Source of the DNA: a bacterium
GTDB taxonomy: Bacteria > Chloroflexota > Dehalococcoidia > Tepidiformales > Tepidiformaceae
Assembly (NCBI GenBank): GCA_945861295.1
Contig: CAMAUF010000033.1
Location: forward strand, 1 to 11,621
Direction of reading: 5' to 3'
Length of the DNA: 11,621 nucleotides
The translations under genes and the position numbers were made by a program. This document shows positions 1 through 6,293 of the stretch, one piece after another (positions within the stretch are counted from its first letter, which is position 1; every line of letters starts with the position of its first letter). The notes beneath the pieces were generated by a model, which was not told the origin of the DNA, ran no database searches, and saw only the letters and a list, made by a program, of their open reading frames with translations.

Positions 1-176
1 CGGCGGTGGCCGCGACGCGAAGCCAGCGCCTGACCCAAACGGCCGCGGCGCGCCCCAGTCGCACGCCCGCGACCACGACGCCCACGCCAACCTCGACGCC
101 ATTCCCGCAAGGCACGCCAACGCCGACGCCGACCACCTGGCCAACGTTCACGCCCTCGCCGACGCGGGCGCGGTGA
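1..176 (+). CDS. C-terminal end of a Thr/Pro-rich (probably secreted or surface) protein, 5' partial
   Basis: An open frame (codons from base 3) runs in from the left edge and ends at TGA 174-176, giving 57 visible residues. The last 35 or so are low-complexity Thr-Pro repeats (TPTPTSTP, then TPTPTPTT) with a few Phe, Trp and Gln breaks. Such tails are common as extracellular linkers or wall-spanning stalks in Chloroflexota and some Gram-positive bacteria. No domain is visible, so the function of the whole protein is unknown. The repetitive codons (ACG CC-) could also give an accidental open frame in GC-rich DNA, but the residue bias is strongly Thr/Pro rather than the Arg/Ala/Gly mix of shadow frames. 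The next gene starts about 50 bases downstream behind its own promoter-like hexamer. Confidence 0.5.
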   Translation, partial: AVAATRSQRLTQTAAARPSRTPATTTPTPTSTPFPQGTPTPTPTTWPTFTPSPTRAR

Positions 177-199
177 ACGCGCGGCCCCGGTAGCGGCGG

Positions 200-205
200 T
201 ATACT
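200..205 (+). promoter_or_regulatory. Putative -10 element (TATACT) for the first Uma2 gene
   Basis: TATACT in otherwise very GC-rich DNA, 24 bases before the ATG at 229. Transcription would start near 212, just ahead of the GGAGGG ribosome-binding site. No clear -35 box is seen. The same hexamer recurs before the genes at 5029 (-) and 8008 (+). Confidence 0.4.
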
Positions 206-214
206 TCGGACCAT

Positions 215-220
215 GGAGGG
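215..220 (+). promoter_or_regulatory. Ribosome-binding site GGAGGG that selects ATG 229
   Basis: GGAGGG ends 8 bases before ATG 229. It overlaps the alternative GTG start at 220, so it argues for ATG 229 and against the longer reading. Confidence 0.65.
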
Positions 221-228
221 TGCCTGAG

Positions 229-858
229 ATGACAGCCTTGGCAGTTGTCCGACCGTCCGGATGCCCGCCCGCGTTAGAGTCTGGGATGCGACTCAGCGGA
301 CGCGAGTTCGATTGGCGTTATGAACAGCGCGACGACCTGCGTGCCGAACTCGTCCAGGGGGTGGTGTACGTGTCCTCACCGGTGCGAATTGACGAACACG
401 CGGAGCCGAACGCGGTAGCCGTTGCCTGGGTGAAGAACTACGCCGTGACCCATAGAGAGACGCGGGCCGCCACGAACGGCACGGCGCGCCTCTCCGAGGA
501 CGACCGGGTGCAGCCAGACGCCATGCTGTGGAAGCGGACGGGCGGCTCCGCGACGGTCGCTGAGGACCATTACATGGATGGCGGGCCCGAGCTCGTGGTC
601 GAAGTGACGGCGTCGAGCAAGGCCTACGATCTCGGCCCGAAGATGGAGTCGTACCGCCAGGCGGGCGTCCAGGAGTACGTCATCTGGATGACCGAGGAGT
701 GGCGGATCATCTGGTACAGCCTCGAGGACAGCCTCTATCGCGAGCTGCAGCCCGGGCCAGACGGGTGGACGGAGAGCCGGGTCTTCCCCGGCCTCCGCTT
801 GCACATCCCGCGCCTCCTCGACGGCGACGATTCCGTCATCCTGCCGGGCGCTTCCTGA
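229..858 (+). CDS. Uma2 family protein (DUF820, PD-(D/E)XK nuclease fold)
   Basis: A 209-residue protein of the Uma2/DUF820 family, whose members carry a restriction-endonuclease-like fold; their cellular role is not established. The expected core is present: a PD pair in VQPDA (Asp97), the central strand ELVVEV (Glu125), and a Lys in the helix before the family hallmark YRQAGVQEYVIW (Lys138 the likely catalytic Lys). Length is typical (about 180-210). ATG 229 is preferred over in-frame GTG 220 because GGAGGG sits 8 bases ahead of it. A TATACT hexamer lies 24 bases upstream, so it is probably transcribed alone. It meets the VOC gene tail to tail with one base between stop codons. It is clearly more distant from the other two Uma2 proteins here than those are from each other. 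Family assignment is solid; nuclease activity is inferred. Confidence 0.85.
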   Translation: MTALAVVRPSGCPPALESGMRLSGREFDWRYEQRDDLRAELVQGVVYVSSPVRIDEHAEPNAVAVAWVKNYAVTHRETRAATNGTARLSEDDRVQPDAMLWKRTGGSATVAEDHYMDGGPELVVEVTASSKAYDLGPKMESYRQAGVQEYVIWMTEEWRIIWYSLEDSLYRELQPGPDGWTESRVFPGLRLHIPRLLDGDDSVILPGAS

Positions 859-859
859 G

Positions 860-1513
860 CTACCGGCGCTGGCCCGTGAACCAGTTGTCCGGCTTGGCGA
901 TGACCAAGTCGCCCAGCAGCGGGTGCTCCGAAACGGTGCCGCCGCGTTGGGGGTCGGCCGACCCGCTCGTTTTGGTGTCGCCAACCTCTCCGTCCCAGCG
1001 GTTGATCATGCGGCCCTGGATTTTCGGGCCGAGGAACTCAATGGCGACGTTGCCGACGCCTGCCGCGGTGATATAGCTCAGGCAATCTTCGTGCATGCGG
1101 TTGACGATGTCGGCTTGCGAGGAGTTCGGCGTCAGGTAGCCCATCGCGGTGTGGTTCGTGTCGTCGGCGATCCACTCGATAATGCCGCCGGCCGCGACGA
1201 GGTCCGCCGTCGCCTTCACTGGGTCCGGCACCCAGAAGCCGATGTGCTGGATGCCCTCGCCGTAGGTGTCGAGCCACCGCTTGTGCGGCAGCTCGCCGTA
1301 GACGACCTCGATGATCTCGACCACCAGGCCGCCGAAGGCGCCATACGCGACCTTGATGCAGCCGGGCCCATCGTAGAGCGTGACGACCTGGAGCGCGGGG
1401 AGGATGTCGAACTTCGCGCCGATCAGGCGCTCGTAGGCGCGGGCCATCTTCTCGCAATCCTTCGCGACATAGCCGATATGGTGGGTCATGGGGGTGCCGA
1501 ACGAAACGGTCAT
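860..1513 (-). CDS. VOC superfamily (glyoxalase/dioxygenase-like) metalloprotein
   Basis: A 217-residue protein of the vicinal oxygen chelate superfamily, built from two beta-alpha-beta-beta-beta modules around one divalent metal. The N-terminal THHIGYVAKD gives the first ligand (His12), VVEIIEV the second (Glu66 or Glu69), GEGIQHIGFWVPD the third (His90) and NVAIEFLGP the fourth (Glu159), so a complete ligand set is visible. The layout resembles the methylmalonyl-CoA epimerase / Glyoxalase_4 branch more than extradiol dioxygenases, but the substrate cannot be told. About 50 extra residues follow the second module. The start at 1513 is backed by AGGAGG (bases 1523-1528) 9 bases upstream; an internal Met9 is less well placed. 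A TATAGT hexamer lies 42 bases before the start. The gene is divergent from the first sulfotransferase. Confidence 0.85.
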   Translation of the reverse strand: MTVSFGTPMTHHIGYVAKDCEKMARAYERLIGAKFDILPALQVVTLYDGPGCIKVAYGAFGGLVVEIIEVVYGELPHKRWLDTYGEGIQHIGFWVPDPVKATADLVAAGGIIEWIADDTNHTAMGYLTPNSSQADIVNRMHEDCLSYITAAGVGNVAIEFLGPKIQGRMINRWDGEVGDTKTSGSADPQRGGTVSEHPLLGDLVIAKPDNWFTGQRR

Positions 1514-1554
1514 GGCAACTGGCCTCCTAGCCGGGATTCCTGGGATGAAGCGCG

Positions 1555-1560
1555 ACTATA
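1555..1560 (-). promoter_or_regulatory. Putative -10 element (TATAGT) for the VOC gene
   Basis: TATAGT read on the minus strand, 42 bases before the VOC start and upstream of its AGGAGG site. It is the only A/T-rich hexamer in the 115-bp divergent region between the VOC gene and the sulfotransferase. The same spot reads TATACG on the plus strand and might serve both directions. No good -35 box was found. Confidence 0.35.
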
Positions 1561-1611
1561 CGCCAGCGCGCAAGAATTTGGTTGCGACGACCTTGCCGCT
1601 CAGCGGGTCGA

Positions 1612-1626
1612 CTCTCATCCTGAGAG
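1612..1626 (+). promoter_or_regulatory. Inverted repeat CTCTCA-TCC-TGAGAG just before the first sulfotransferase start
   Basis: A perfect 6-bp inverted repeat with a 3-base loop (arms 1612-1617 and 1621-1626) ends 2 bases before GTG 1629. The 3' arm holds GAGAG, the only purine-rich stretch near the start. It could be an operator or a small RNA hairpin masking the ribosome-binding site. It does not look like a terminator, since no T-tract follows. It may also be chance. Confidence 0.35.
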
Positions 1627-1628
1627 CG

Positions 1629-2576
1629 GTGACGCGTATCCGGATCCTCTGCATCACCGGCGTCGGGCGGACCGGAAGCACGCTGATTGACCGCGTCCTC
1701 GGGTCCGCCCCGGGAGTCGTGGCGGTTGGCGAGAGTCGCGCTCTCTGGGTTCGGCTGCGCGGCCGCAACAGTTTCTGTGGTTGCGGCGAACCGCAGCACG
1801 ACTGCGGTTGGTGGACCGCCGCGCTCGGGGCCGCCTTCCCCGGCCAAGAAATCGATTTCGACACCGAAATCGCGCGCGAGCGGCGGCTGATGTCTCCAAA
1901 ATCCGTCGCCCGGCTGATCGCGGGTGGACGCTGGCTTCGGCCACTTCGGGAAGACCTGCGGGCGTACGGCGAACTTCGGGCCCGGCTGTACGGCGCGATC
2001 CTCGAACAAGAGGGCGCACGGGCCATCGTCGACTCCACCAAGTTCCCGCTCTATGCGCTCCTGCTCGCGCGCAGCGGCAAGTTCGATGTGCGCGCCCTGC
2101 ACCTCGTCCGCGATAGCCGGGCCGTCGGCTACGCGCGCACAAAACTGCGGGCGAACCCCAAGGTGACCGACGCGGCAACGACCCAGATGCGTGTGGGCGT
2201 TACCACTATGGCCTGGCGCTGGACGGCGTACAACGCGTTGGCCGAAGTCAGCGGCCGCCGGACGGCGCCTTACCTGCGCGTGCGCTACGAGGACTTCGTC
2301 GCCGAGCCGGCACGGTGGACGGCGCGAGTGCTCGCGTTCGCGGGGATCGAGGCCAGCGTGCCAGGAATCGAGGCGGCCGTGGTCCCGATGGCGCGTCACC
2401 ACGTCGTTGGTTCGAACCCGGTCGCTCGGGAGGCGAGCGGCCTGGTCCGGATCGTGGCGGACACCGCCTGGCTCCGCGAATTCCCGCGTCGGAGCAAGGT
2501 CGTGACCACCATCCTTACGGCGCCGGGCCTGCTCCAATACCGCTACCCGCTCCGGCCCCGGCAACCTCGCCCGTGA
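1629..2576 (+). CDS. Sulfotransferase family protein (first of a tandem pair)
   Basis: A 315-residue P-loop sulfotransferase (Sulfotransfer_3-like), predicted to move a sulfuryl group from PAPS to an unknown acceptor. The 5'-phosphosulfate loop GVGRTGSTL is at residues 11-19 and the 3'-phosphate motif HLVRDSRA at 158-165. VDSTK (134-138) and RYED (219-222) are also family-typical. A Cys motif, CGC then six residues then CGWW (Cys50, 52, 59), is shared with the next gene. The frame is open upstream to an ATG at 1488, inside the opposite VOC gene, but GTG 1629 gives MTRIRILCITGVG, which lines up residue for residue with the neighbour's MTKPRIIFISGVG, so I chose it. Ribosome-binding signal is weak and lies in a hairpin. 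The second copy starts 43 bases after the stop, so they probably share a transcript. Confidence 0.85.
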   Translation: MTRIRILCITGVGRTGSTLIDRVLGSAPGVVAVGESRALWVRLRGRNSFCGCGEPQHDCGWWTAALGAAFPGQEIDFDTEIARERRLMSPKSVARLIAGGRWLRPLREDLRAYGELRARLYGAILEQEGARAIVDSTKFPLYALLLARSGKFDVRALHLVRDSRAVGYARTKLRANPKVTDAATTQMRVGVTTMAWRWTAYNALAEVSGRRTAPYLRVRYEDFVAEPARWTARVLAFAGIEASVPGIEAAVVPMARHHVVGSNPVAREASGLVRIVADTAWLREFPRRSKVVTTILTAPGLLQYRYPLRPRQPRP

Positions 2577-2619
2577 GGTACGTTTGCCGGGCAGCGCCCG
2601 AGGCGCGATGCTCCTTCCA

Positions 2620-3543
2620 ATGACCAAGCCGCGCATCATCTTCATTTCTGGCGTCGGACGGTCCGGCAGCACGCTCCTCGACCGCGTCCTCGGCCAAACG
2701 CCGGGCGTCGTCTCGGTCGGCGAGGTCTACCGGTTCTGGAGCCATCGCTACCTCCGGCGGTCCTGGTGCAGCTGCGGGGCGCTCGTCGCCGAGTGCCCGT
2801 TCTGGGACGCTGTCGAGGGTGAACTCGGGGCAACCGACGCCGCCGAGGCTGAAGCGCAGGAGGCGCGCCAGTGGCGCGTCGTCAGCCAGCGCAACCTTCC
2901 GCTGCTACCCATGCGCCCCTTGCGCACGAAGGGCTTCGCCGAGGACCTCGCCGGGTTCCTTGCTGTGCGGGAGCGTCTCTATCGGGCCATCCTCAAGGCG
3001 GGCGACGGGTCGGTGGTCGTCGATTCGACGAAGATCCCGCGGTTCGCGCTGGCTTTGGCGCGCTCGGACCGTTTCGATTTGCGCATCGTCCATCTTGTCC
3101 GTGACAGCCGTGCCAGCGCGTACTCCTGGGTGCGGCCCAAATCGGCCCCAACGCCAGACGACCCCAACGCCCGGATGCAAGCGCGACGAGCAGCTCAGGT
3201 CTCCGCCTGGTGGATGGTCTCGAACCCGCTGACGGAGCTGCTGCGGTTGCAAGGCAAGCCGTACCTGCGCGTCCGCTATGAGGACTACGTCCGCGACCTC
3301 GAGCCATGGGCGGCGAAAGTCCTCGACTTCGCAGGGATCGACGCCCGCCCCGTTGGCCTCTCGGGCAGCGAAGTGACATTCACCGGCGACCATCTCATCG
3401 CCGGCAACCCCATCCGCAAGCGCATGGGCACGACCCAGATCCGACCAGACGACGAATGGAAGACAAAGATGGGGCGGCGCGACCGCTTGGTGGCGACGGC
3501 CATGACATGGCCCTTGCTGCTACGCTACCGCTATCGCATCTGA
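2620..3543 (+). CDS. Sulfotransferase family protein (second of a tandem pair)
   Basis: A 307-residue paralog of the preceding gene. By hand alignment the first 240 residues match without a gap at roughly 40% identity. PAPS-binding motifs are intact: GVGRSGSTL (11-19) and HLVRDSRA (158-165), plus VDSTK (134-138) and RYED (219-222). The Cys motif is CSC then six residues then CPFW, with Cys50, 52 and 59 at the same positions as in the first copy. Residues 68-105, between the Cys motif and the central helices, diverge most, fitting different acceptor substrates. The start is uncertain: in-frame TTG 2584 and ATG 2608 exist, but ATG 2620 matches the paralog and leaves the usual short lead before the first strand. 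It ends 15 bases from the convergent SDR gene. The acceptor is unknown; family assignment is firm. Confidence 0.87.
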   Translation: MTKPRIIFISGVGRSGSTLLDRVLGQTPGVVSVGEVYRFWSHRYLRRSWCSCGALVAECPFWDAVEGELGATDAAEAEAQEARQWRVVSQRNLPLLPMRPLRTKGFAEDLAGFLAVRERLYRAILKAGDGSVVVDSTKIPRFALALARSDRFDLRIVHLVRDSRASAYSWVRPKSAPTPDDPNARMQARRAAQVSAWWMVSNPLTELLRLQGKPYLRVRYEDYVRDLEPWAAKVLDFAGIDARPVGLSGSEVTFTGDHLIAGNPIRKRMGTTQIRPDDEWKTKMGRRDRLVATAMTWPLLLRYRYRI

Positions 3544-3558
3544 TGGGCGGGCCAGCGG

Positions 3559-4398
3559 TTAGGCCATGTTGAGGCCGCCATCGACGTTCAAGGTTTGGCC
3601 GGTGATGTAGCTGGCGTCGTCGCCGCAGAGGAAGGCGACGGCCGCGGCCTGGTCGGCGGGCCGGCCCTGCCGGTGCAAGGGGATGCGGTTAATTGCGCCC
3701 TGCTTCGGCGCGCCGGGGTCGATGCCGAATTTTTCGGCCGTGCGCTGGAAGGTGCCGTCCATCATGTCGGTGTCGGTCGAGCCGGGGCAGGTGCAGTTGA
3801 CGCGGATGCCGTGGGCCGCGAGTTCGAGGGCGAGTTGCTGGGTGAAGCCGATCATGCCCCACTTGGTGGCGCAGTAAGCGCCATAGTCCGGGATGCCGAT
3901 ACGGCCGGCGGTCGAGGAGATGTTGACGATCGCGCCGCCCTTCGCCGCCTTCACCATCGCGCGCGCGCAGGCCTTCGTGACGAGGTAGAGGCCGTTGAGG
4001 TTGACATCGACGGTCCGGTACCAGACCTCGTCGTCCATGGCGATGATGCTCGCCCGGCCGGCCTCGCTGGGGAGGGCGGCGTTGTTGACGAGGATGTCGA
4101 CGCCGCCGAGTTCGTCCACAATCTGCGACACCATCGCCTCGACCTGCGCCTTCACCGCGACGTCGCAATCGATGGCGAGCGAACGGCGGTCGAGGGCGCG
4201 AATCTCGTCGGCCACCGAAGCGATGCCGCGCCAGCCTTCGGCGCGCTCATGTTCGGGGAAGGTGGCGGGGTCGCGCACAGAGCCCGCGACGACGACATCG
4301 GCGCCATCCTGCGCCAACCGCAGCGCGATCGCCCGGCCGATGCCGCGCTTGCGTCCCGCGCCGGTAACCAGGGCCACTTTGCCACGAAGATCCGCCAT
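3559..4398 (-). CDS. SDR family oxidoreductase (classical short-chain dehydrogenase)
   Basis: A 279-residue classical short-chain dehydrogenase/reductase, NAD(P)-dependent. The cofactor loop TGAGRKRGIG is at residues 12-21, NNAA at 105-108, and the catalytic tetrad is complete: Asn133 (DVNLNG), Ser162 (NISST), Tyr175 and Lys179 (YCATK). The C-terminus carries the usual YITGQTLNVDGG. Compared with a minimal SDR there are about 15 extra residues after the second strand (VRDPATFPEHERAEG), which would lie near the cofactor adenosine end. The frame is open further upstream, but ATG 4398 has GGGAGG (bases 4406-4411) 7 bases away and begins at the normal place for the fold. The substrate cannot be told; annotation as 3-oxoacyl-ACP reductase would be overcalling. 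It lies 70 bases downstream of a Uma2 gene on the same strand. Confidence 0.9.
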   Translation of the reverse strand: MADLRGKVALVTGAGRKRGIGRAIALRLAQDGADVVVAGSVRDPATFPEHERAEGWRGIASVADEIRALDRRSLAIDCDVAVKAQVEAMVSQIVDELGGVDILVNNAALPSEAGRASIIAMDDEVWYRTVDVNLNGLYLVTKACARAMVKAAKGGAIVNISSTAGRIGIPDYGAYCATKWGMIGFTQQLALELAAHGIRVNCTCPGSTDTDMMDGTFQRTAEKFGIDPGAPKQGAINRIPLHRQGRPADQAAAVAFLCGDDASYITGQTLNVDGGLNMA

Positions 4399-4468
4399 GT
4401 CGCTGCCTCCCGATGTCCGCTGATGCAGGTAGTAGGCACGAGAGCGACGCCAACCGCAAGCGGCCCGG

Positions 4469-5029
4469 CTACGGGATGCGCAGGCTGAAGAGCTCGGCCA
4501 CGGGTACGCGAAAGCCGGGCAGGACATCCTCGCCGCTCAGGAAATCGTCAGGCTTGAGCCAACTTGTGCTGCCGTCGAGCCGATAGACCATCACCGTCTT
4601 CGTTTTGGGATGGAGCACCCAGACCAGCTCGACGCCGGCCTCGAAGTACTCGGCGACCTTGAGGTCGAGCAAGTCGACAATGTCGCGCGGGGAAACAACT
4701 TCGATGACCAGAGCGGGCACGATGTGGATGTAGCCCTCGGGCAGTTCAGCGGCTGGCAGCCTTTCGCGACGGATAAAGGAGCCGTCGGGTTTGCGATACC
4801 GCTTTGGGTGCTCCGGCCAGATCTGGTAGGGCACCTCATGCGGCAGCCCTAGTCCGAGGCCTTCGATAAGCGCGAAGTCACCAACGCGGTCGCCGAGGTT
4901 GTGTGCAATCCACGTTGCTCCAAGTCCCACGGCGAGTTTCACCCACTTTCCATCCACGTATTCGTAGCCGTCGCGCTCGGGGATGTCGGGCCAGGTTTCT
5001 GGGCGGGCCAGGACGGCGGTCGTGCTCAT
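4469..5029 (-). CDS. Uma2 family protein (DUF820), paralog of the gene at 7328-7903
   Basis: A 186-residue Uma2/DUF820 protein with a PD-(D/E)XK-type fold. The likely catalytic set is Asp82 in KPDGSF, Glu110 in LVIEVVSP and Lys124 in LKVAEYFEAGV. It matches the protein encoded at 7328-7903 without a gap over residues 1-182, with about 118 identical positions by hand count (65%), and the putative catalytic residues have the same numbers in both. The start at 5029 is supported by GGAGG (5036-5040) 6 bases away and by a TATACT hexamer at the same distance as the TACACT of its paralog. The order is CopD-like gene, Uma2, SDR on one strand with gaps of 39 and 69 bases; the promoter-like hexamer suggests it is also transcribed alone. 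Biological role unknown. Confidence 0.87.
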   Translation of the reverse strand: MSTTAVLARPETWPDIPERDGYEYVDGKWVKLAVGLGATWIAHNLGDRVGDFALIEGLGLGLPHEVPYQIWPEHPKRYRKPDGSFIRRERLPAAELPEGYIHIVPALVIEVVSPRDIVDLLDLKVAEYFEAGVELVWVLHPKTKTVMVYRLDGSTSWLKPDDFLSGEDVLPGFRVPVAELFSLRIP

Positions 5030-5046
5030 GCTCTGCCTCCGAAGCC

Positions 5047-5052
5047 AGTATA
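5047..5052 (-). promoter_or_regulatory. Putative -10 element (TATACT) for the second Uma2 gene
   Basis: TATACT on the minus strand, whose near edge is 17 bases from the start codon. Transcription would start near 5040, at the edge of the GGAGG site, giving a leader of only about 11 bases. It also lies inside the 39-bp gap after the CopD-like gene. Confidence 0.4.
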
Positions 5053-5068
5053 GCGTGCGGGGAAGGGC

Positions 5069-5620
5069 TTACGACGCGCGCAGGGAGAAGTCGGTCGTGT
5101 TCATCATCACGCCGAGGACCATCATCGCGAGCGCGATCAGCAGCCCGGCGATGCTGAGGCCCATCGAGGCCATCCGCGCGCTCTTGAGCTGGGCTGGGGT
5201 CGCGCCGCCTTTGGCGTGGGCTTCGATCCGGTCGACCAAGCGCGGACCGACGACGAACGAGTGGAGCGCGAGCGCCACCAGGAGCACGAGGAAGAGGTTC
5301 ATCTTGATGATGAATACGACGCCGTAGCGGAGCGAGGTGAAGCTGGCGTCGTCGCCGATGTTGTAGTAATCGCGCCAGTCCGAAATCAAGTACGAGCCGG
5401 CGGCGACGATCAGGAACAATCCGGCGCCGCCGAGATAAAGGAACCGCCGCGTGAGCTTGCGCATCAGGTCGACGCGGACGCTCTGGTCGGCGATGCCGCG
5501 TGAGACGGGCACCCAGGCCAGCGCCAGGAAGAACTGCGGGCCGACGAAAAGCGCGATCCCGAGGATGTGGCACCAGATGGCGATGATGTGGGCGATATTC
5601 GCGCCGTCGCTGTTGGCCAT
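5069..5620 (-). CDS. CopD-like four-helix integral membrane protein
   Basis: A 183-residue protein with four hydrophobic segments, roughly residues 9-36, 60-79, 98-122 and 151-173, and no signal peptide apart from the first helix. His11 and His18 lie in helix 1 and His120 at the end of helix 3 in LHSFVVGPRL. Membrane His residues of this kind and the H-x-x-x-GPRL pattern recall the CopD / HemJ-like group of heme- or copper-associated four-helix proteins. That is a fold-level guess: no copper-resistance partner (CopA, CopC) is nearby and no substrate can be assigned. An in-frame start at 5695 exists, but ATG 5620 has GGAGG (5627-5631) 6 bases away and starts directly before helix 1. Possible promoter: TTGACC (5657-5662) and AACACT (5636-5641), 15 bases apart. 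The Uma2 gene follows after 39 bases. Confidence 0.75.
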   Translation of the reverse strand: MANSDGANIAHIIAIWCHILGIALFVGPQFFLALAWVPVSRGIADQSVRVDLMRKLTRRFLYLGGAGLFLIVAAGSYLISDWRDYYNIGDDASFTSLRYGVVFIIKMNLFLVLLVALALHSFVVGPRLVDRIEAHAKGGATPAQLKSARMASMGLSIAGLLIALAMMVLGVMMNTTDFSLRAS

Positions 5621-5860
5621 CGGGCGCCTCCATGGAGTGTTGGGATCTCTCGAGTGGGTCAAGCGCAGGCGAACACGGAACGCGGCTCCGGGCAAGGGGA
5701 GCTCTGACCGCGAAGCTCCTCACCCCACCATCTCAATGGGACAGGAGCCCGAAACGTCAGTGACGGGTCGGCTGTCTCCGAATCCAGCCCGGCGGACCGA
5801 GCTTGTTCGCGCGCCGAGGGACCCGTCGCTCGATCGCTCCGGGCTCGGTTGCCAGGCGCC
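5621..5860. other. Non-coding stretch between the CopD-like gene and the Ig-like fragment
   Basis: I see no gene here. It holds the leader of the minus-strand CopD-like gene (ribosome site 5627-5631, weak promoter candidates near 5636 and 5657). It also holds a short inverted repeat, GGAGCT (5698-5703) and AGCTCC (5714-5719), with a 10-base loop and no T-tract. Open frames across it have the Arg/Ala/Pro-rich make-up of shadow frames. Confidence 0.4.
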
Positions 5861-6293
5861 TCAGCGCGAGACCACCTTCTTGGTGCAGGTGCTGACGTTG
5901 CCGGCGTTGTCGCGGACTTCGCCGGTGAACGCAAACGTCCTGGCGACCGCGCCAACCAGCGTCCACGTGCCGAGCGCGGCTTTGGGGAACGCGGGGCCAG
6001 ACTGTGGCGCGGGGCTGATCGCAACGATCCTCGTGCCGGCCACGCCCGAGTCGGCGTCGGTACCCGCGACCGTCGCGGTCACGAGGGTGGGCGTGCCGTT
6101 GCGCGGGACGTTGGTGCGCGCGACGGTGACCGCGCAGGTGGGAGCGCGGCGGTCGATCTTGATCGTCGCTGGGAAGCCCACTGGCGCGGTCGCCGCGTTG
6201 CCCGCCGCGTCGACGCACCTCCACCGCGAAAGGAGCGCGTACAGGGTCGTCTTGATGACGCGAACGCTGCTTGGGCACGTACGGCGGTCGCCC
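5861..6293 (-). pseudogene. Orphan C-terminal fragment of an Ig-like-repeat secreted protein
   Basis: The minus-strand frame ending at TGA 5861-5863 reads as the tail of a bacterial Ig-like repeat protein. It has CVDAAGNAATAP, then KIDRRAPTCAV, and near the end VRDNAGNVSTCTKK. The D-x-AGN-x-(A/S)T motif, the paired Cys and the Thr/Val/Ala-rich strands are typical of extracellular repeat domains. About 120 residues are convincing (to about base 6240); the frame stays open to the LLM stop at 6294 but loses character. No ATG or GTG with a ribosome site exists in a usable place; the only starts lie inside the LLM gene. There is no signal peptide, so a product would not be exported. I read it as the 3' remnant of a larger gene cut by deletion or rearrangement. 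A translated read-through product of the LLM message cannot be excluded. Confidence 0.5.

Noticed and set aside
60..135. Short direct repeats (ACGCC-type units) as a CRISPR or tandem array
   Set aside because: The periodicity is that of Thr-Pro codons in an open frame; there are no spacers and no fixed repeat unit.
1488..1628. N-terminal extension of the first sulfotransferase to ATG 1488
   Set aside because: It would overlap the VOC gene and its ribosome site, and would add 47 residues absent from the adjacent paralog.
1527..2672. A minus-strand open frame opposite the first sulfotransferase
   Set aside because: Sulfotransferase motifs on the plus strand are unambiguous, and the minus frame would also cross the divergent promoter region.
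3595..4488. A plus-strand open frame opposite the SDR gene
   Set aside because: All SDR motifs are on the minus strand; the plus frame shows no family features.
5698..5719. Inverted repeat GGAGCT/AGCTCC as a terminator
   Set aside because: The stem is only 6 bp with a 10-base loop and no T-tract on either strand, and it lies upstream of a gene start rather than after a stop.
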